From Datnioides undecimradiatus (Eukaryota; Chordata; Actinopteri; Lobotiformes; Datnioididae), in contig WARS01000011.1 in assembly GCA_008933995.1 (NCBI GenBank), forward strand, positions 7,531,516 through 7,595,515: a stretch of DNA of 64,000 nt. The letters are read 5' to 3'. Shown here one piece after another: positions 62,533 to 64,000 of this stretch. The translations under genes and the position numbers were made by a program. The notes below the pieces were generated by a model. The model was given only the letters and a program-made list of their open reading frames with translations, did not search any database and was not told the DNA's origin. The first letter of the stretch is position 1. Every line of letters starts with the position of its first letter.

Positions 62533-63927
62533 GTACACACACACATACAGCAGAAAAGAAGAAGAAGAAGAAAATATTGATTTACCTTCTTTTAGAGGCT
62601 CTCTGCAAACTGACACTTGCAGATCCTCCAGGGAGACCCCTTGTATCAATTTGACCAGGTGCTTCCTTTCCTGCTCCTGAGTCAGCACCAGCAACTGCAG
62701 CACTGCCTGGTGTGACAGGCCCAAAGTTTTTGCTCTGCTGCTGATAAAAACTACTGTAGTGTTTTTTTTTAGCACGCACTGTTAATGCAATGAGTCAGTG
62801 GCCCAATAGAAAATTTACAGTACCTGCTGTGGCGACACTGAGATAGAGTCTTTCTTTTGTTCTTCCTCTTCAACATGTAGCCACAGAGCTGCCTGATCTG
62901 CTCTGCATGGACTCTTAACATTTGGCCTGAACAGATACATGAGGGACATGCAGTAAACCAAGAAGCAATTTTCATTGATTGTGTGTAACTATTATTATGG
63001 CTGTTTGTTGGCTCACCATGTCTCCCAGGACTGCCGAGCTGCCAGAAGAGCACCGTAAGACATATTTTCTCTTTGAGCTCTTAGAGTTGCCAACCTGATA
63101 TGCAGGCACAACAGTGTCAGGCTCTCCCTGTTGAGCCTGTAAGGCAAACGTTTAATGAATCAACTTGTCACAGGTTTGGTTGGAGCCATACATAAATCAA
63201 CATTTGTCAAATCTAGAATAAAACAGTGTTTGCAAACAATTCCTTGCATTAGTATTAAGTTGCTTGGGGTAGAATATGAGCAAGGTCATACAGTCAATGA
63301 ATCATATTATTACCTGAGTATTTAGCCTGTGGATAAATGTGGGATTGACAACTCATCTGACATTATTTGGATTTTCTTGCTGTGTTGACCCATCACTTAC
63401 TGACTCCCAGTAGATTAAAATTTGTGTACATCTACATCTAAAGTGTTCCAAAGGTTTTTACCTCTTGCTCAGGGCTGTTAGTGCATCCTTTTCTTGTTGA
63501 CGAAATGTGTGTAAGTCACACAAAAATGAAACAGCAGACCAAGACTGATCCCAAGCCTCAGGAGAGCTTCTAAGAGAAGCTCCCAGGCAGGCCCTGCAGG
63601 TGAATCATTTTTATTTAACATTTATTTGACTGGTAATTGAAGGTGAGTTTCCAATTTTAAATTGTAACAAAAATTCCTTCTTTCACCACCATGAAACCTG
63701 CATTTTACTTCTATTTGGTTAGTTATTTGGTTAGTAGAAATGGTTTCATTCTAAATTTGCATTAATAACACTGGTGCACTGGTGTTACCTGTACATCTTG
63801 AACGCTCCCGGCAGCTCAGCCAGACGGAGTAGGTCACGTGACTCCAAAGCCTCCTCTGCAAGCTCATCAAGCCTCTCCTCTTCCTTGTGTTGTTGCCATG
63901 GCAGCATAGTCTCCCAGATACTCGGAG
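59962..63927 (-). CDS. Uncharacterised coiled-coil protein, 3' thirteen coding exons
   Basis: Exons, 5' to 3': 63927-63789, 63593-63462, 63136-63017, 62926-62824, 62778-62586, 62430-62156, 62084-61784, 61710-61313, 61227-60949, 60836-60672, 60550-60446, 60355-60264, 60037-59962. All have GT-AG borders and the phases give one frame of about 792 residues; the 5' end is off the right edge. The N-terminal part seen is helical and leucine-rich (ELAEEALESRDLLRLAELPG, LTLLCLHIRLATLRAQRENM, LGLSHQAVLQLLVLTQEQER). The middle is Gln/Ser/Glu-rich and looks disordered. The C-terminal part is a charged coiled coil (MERERTMRNLVDMQRKVEQR, RERLEQLRRERSCVMQSKRD) ending in NTAGFKELLGPV. This last, ordered tail is the best handle for finding the family. 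The architecture resembles centrosomal or ciliary scaffold proteins, but I do not recognise the gene and do not assign a function. Confidence 0.83.
62485..62550. repeat. (AC)n/(AT)n compound microsatellite
   Basis: Alternating AC and AT dinucleotides in an intron of the coiled-coil gene. Confidence 0.9.
62779..62823 (-). other. Predicted 45-nt intron
   Basis: Between exons 62926-62824 and 62778-62586. The intron has a CAG|gtactg donor, a CTGAC branch-like word 16 nt from the 3' end, and a ttaacag acceptor. Reading through it gives a stop after two codons, while removing it keeps the frame used by all later exons. It is shorter than nearly all vertebrate introns. Confidence 0.65.
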
Positions 63928-64000
63928 CTGTAGTATCACAAAAAAAGGGAATGTGAAGCATCTGGACGAGGCCCTCCGATGCTGAGTAAGTTGTATCTGT

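Noticed and set aside
62822-62926. Alternative frame of the coiled-coil exon reading QMLRVHAEQIRQLC
   Set aside because: It looks protein-like and would fit a later acceptor, but it cannot be reached from the preceding exon in any canonical splice. The model with the 45-nt intron keeps all phases.
1-64000. CRISPR arrays, tRNA or rRNA genes, endogenous viral genes
   Set aside because: Looked for repeats with regular spacers, tRNA box motifs and long polymerase-like frames; none could be supported.

Overview
The window is vertebrate nuclear DNA, almost certainly from a ray-finned (teleost) fish and probably a percomorph. Genes are split by short to medium GT-AG introns. Proteins match vertebrate families along their full length. 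Intergenic DNA is rich in CA/GT microsatellites, and several stretches resemble interspersed repeats I know from percomorph genomes. There is no operon structure, CRISPR array, tRNA or rRNA gene that I can support.

Layout from left to right. (1) 1-2520, minus: 5' part of a PRRT3/PRRT4-like gene, with the signal-peptide exon and the start of the next exon; the rest lies off the left edge. (2) 6650-12270, plus: complete lmf2 (14 coding exons, 721 aa). (3) 13534-17229, minus: complete miox (10 exons, 286 aa), tail to tail with lmf2. (4) 21710-27614, minus: adm2 (intermedin preprohormone, 2 coding exons, 170 aa). (5) 32527-36866, minus: a MOB2-like gene (5 exons, 227 aa) with an unusual Met-Gly-Gly-Cys N-terminus. 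(6) 41306-50084, minus: complete ppp6r2 (23 coding exons, 928 aa). (7) 54077-58214, plus: complete dnaja2 (9 exons, 412 aa). (8) 59962-63927, minus: the 3' thirteen coding exons of a long coiled-coil protein that I cannot name, tail to tail with dnaja2. For all eight genes the exon phases were joined by hand and give one open frame; the totals for miox, dnaja2, lmf2 and ppp6r2 agree with the human family lengths.

ppp6r2, adm2, miox and lmf2 keep the same order and relative orientation as on human 22q13.33. SBF1, which lies between PPP6R2 and ADM2 in human, is absent here, and a MOB2-like gene sits in that interval. The genes are not one pathway: lipase maturation in the ER (lmf2), inositol catabolism (miox), a secreted calcitonin-family peptide (adm2), NDR-kinase regulation (MOB2-like), PP6 phosphatase targeting (ppp6r2) and an Hsp70 co-chaperone (dnaja2).

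Items worth a second look are the unnamed coiled-coil gene with a predicted 45-nt intron, the lipid-modification-like N-terminus of the MOB2-like protein, two tail-to-tail gene pairs whose poly(A) signals face each other within tens of bases, a perfect 10-bp palindrome in the lmf2 3' region, and several MITE-like or hairpin elements. I found no clearly new biological system.
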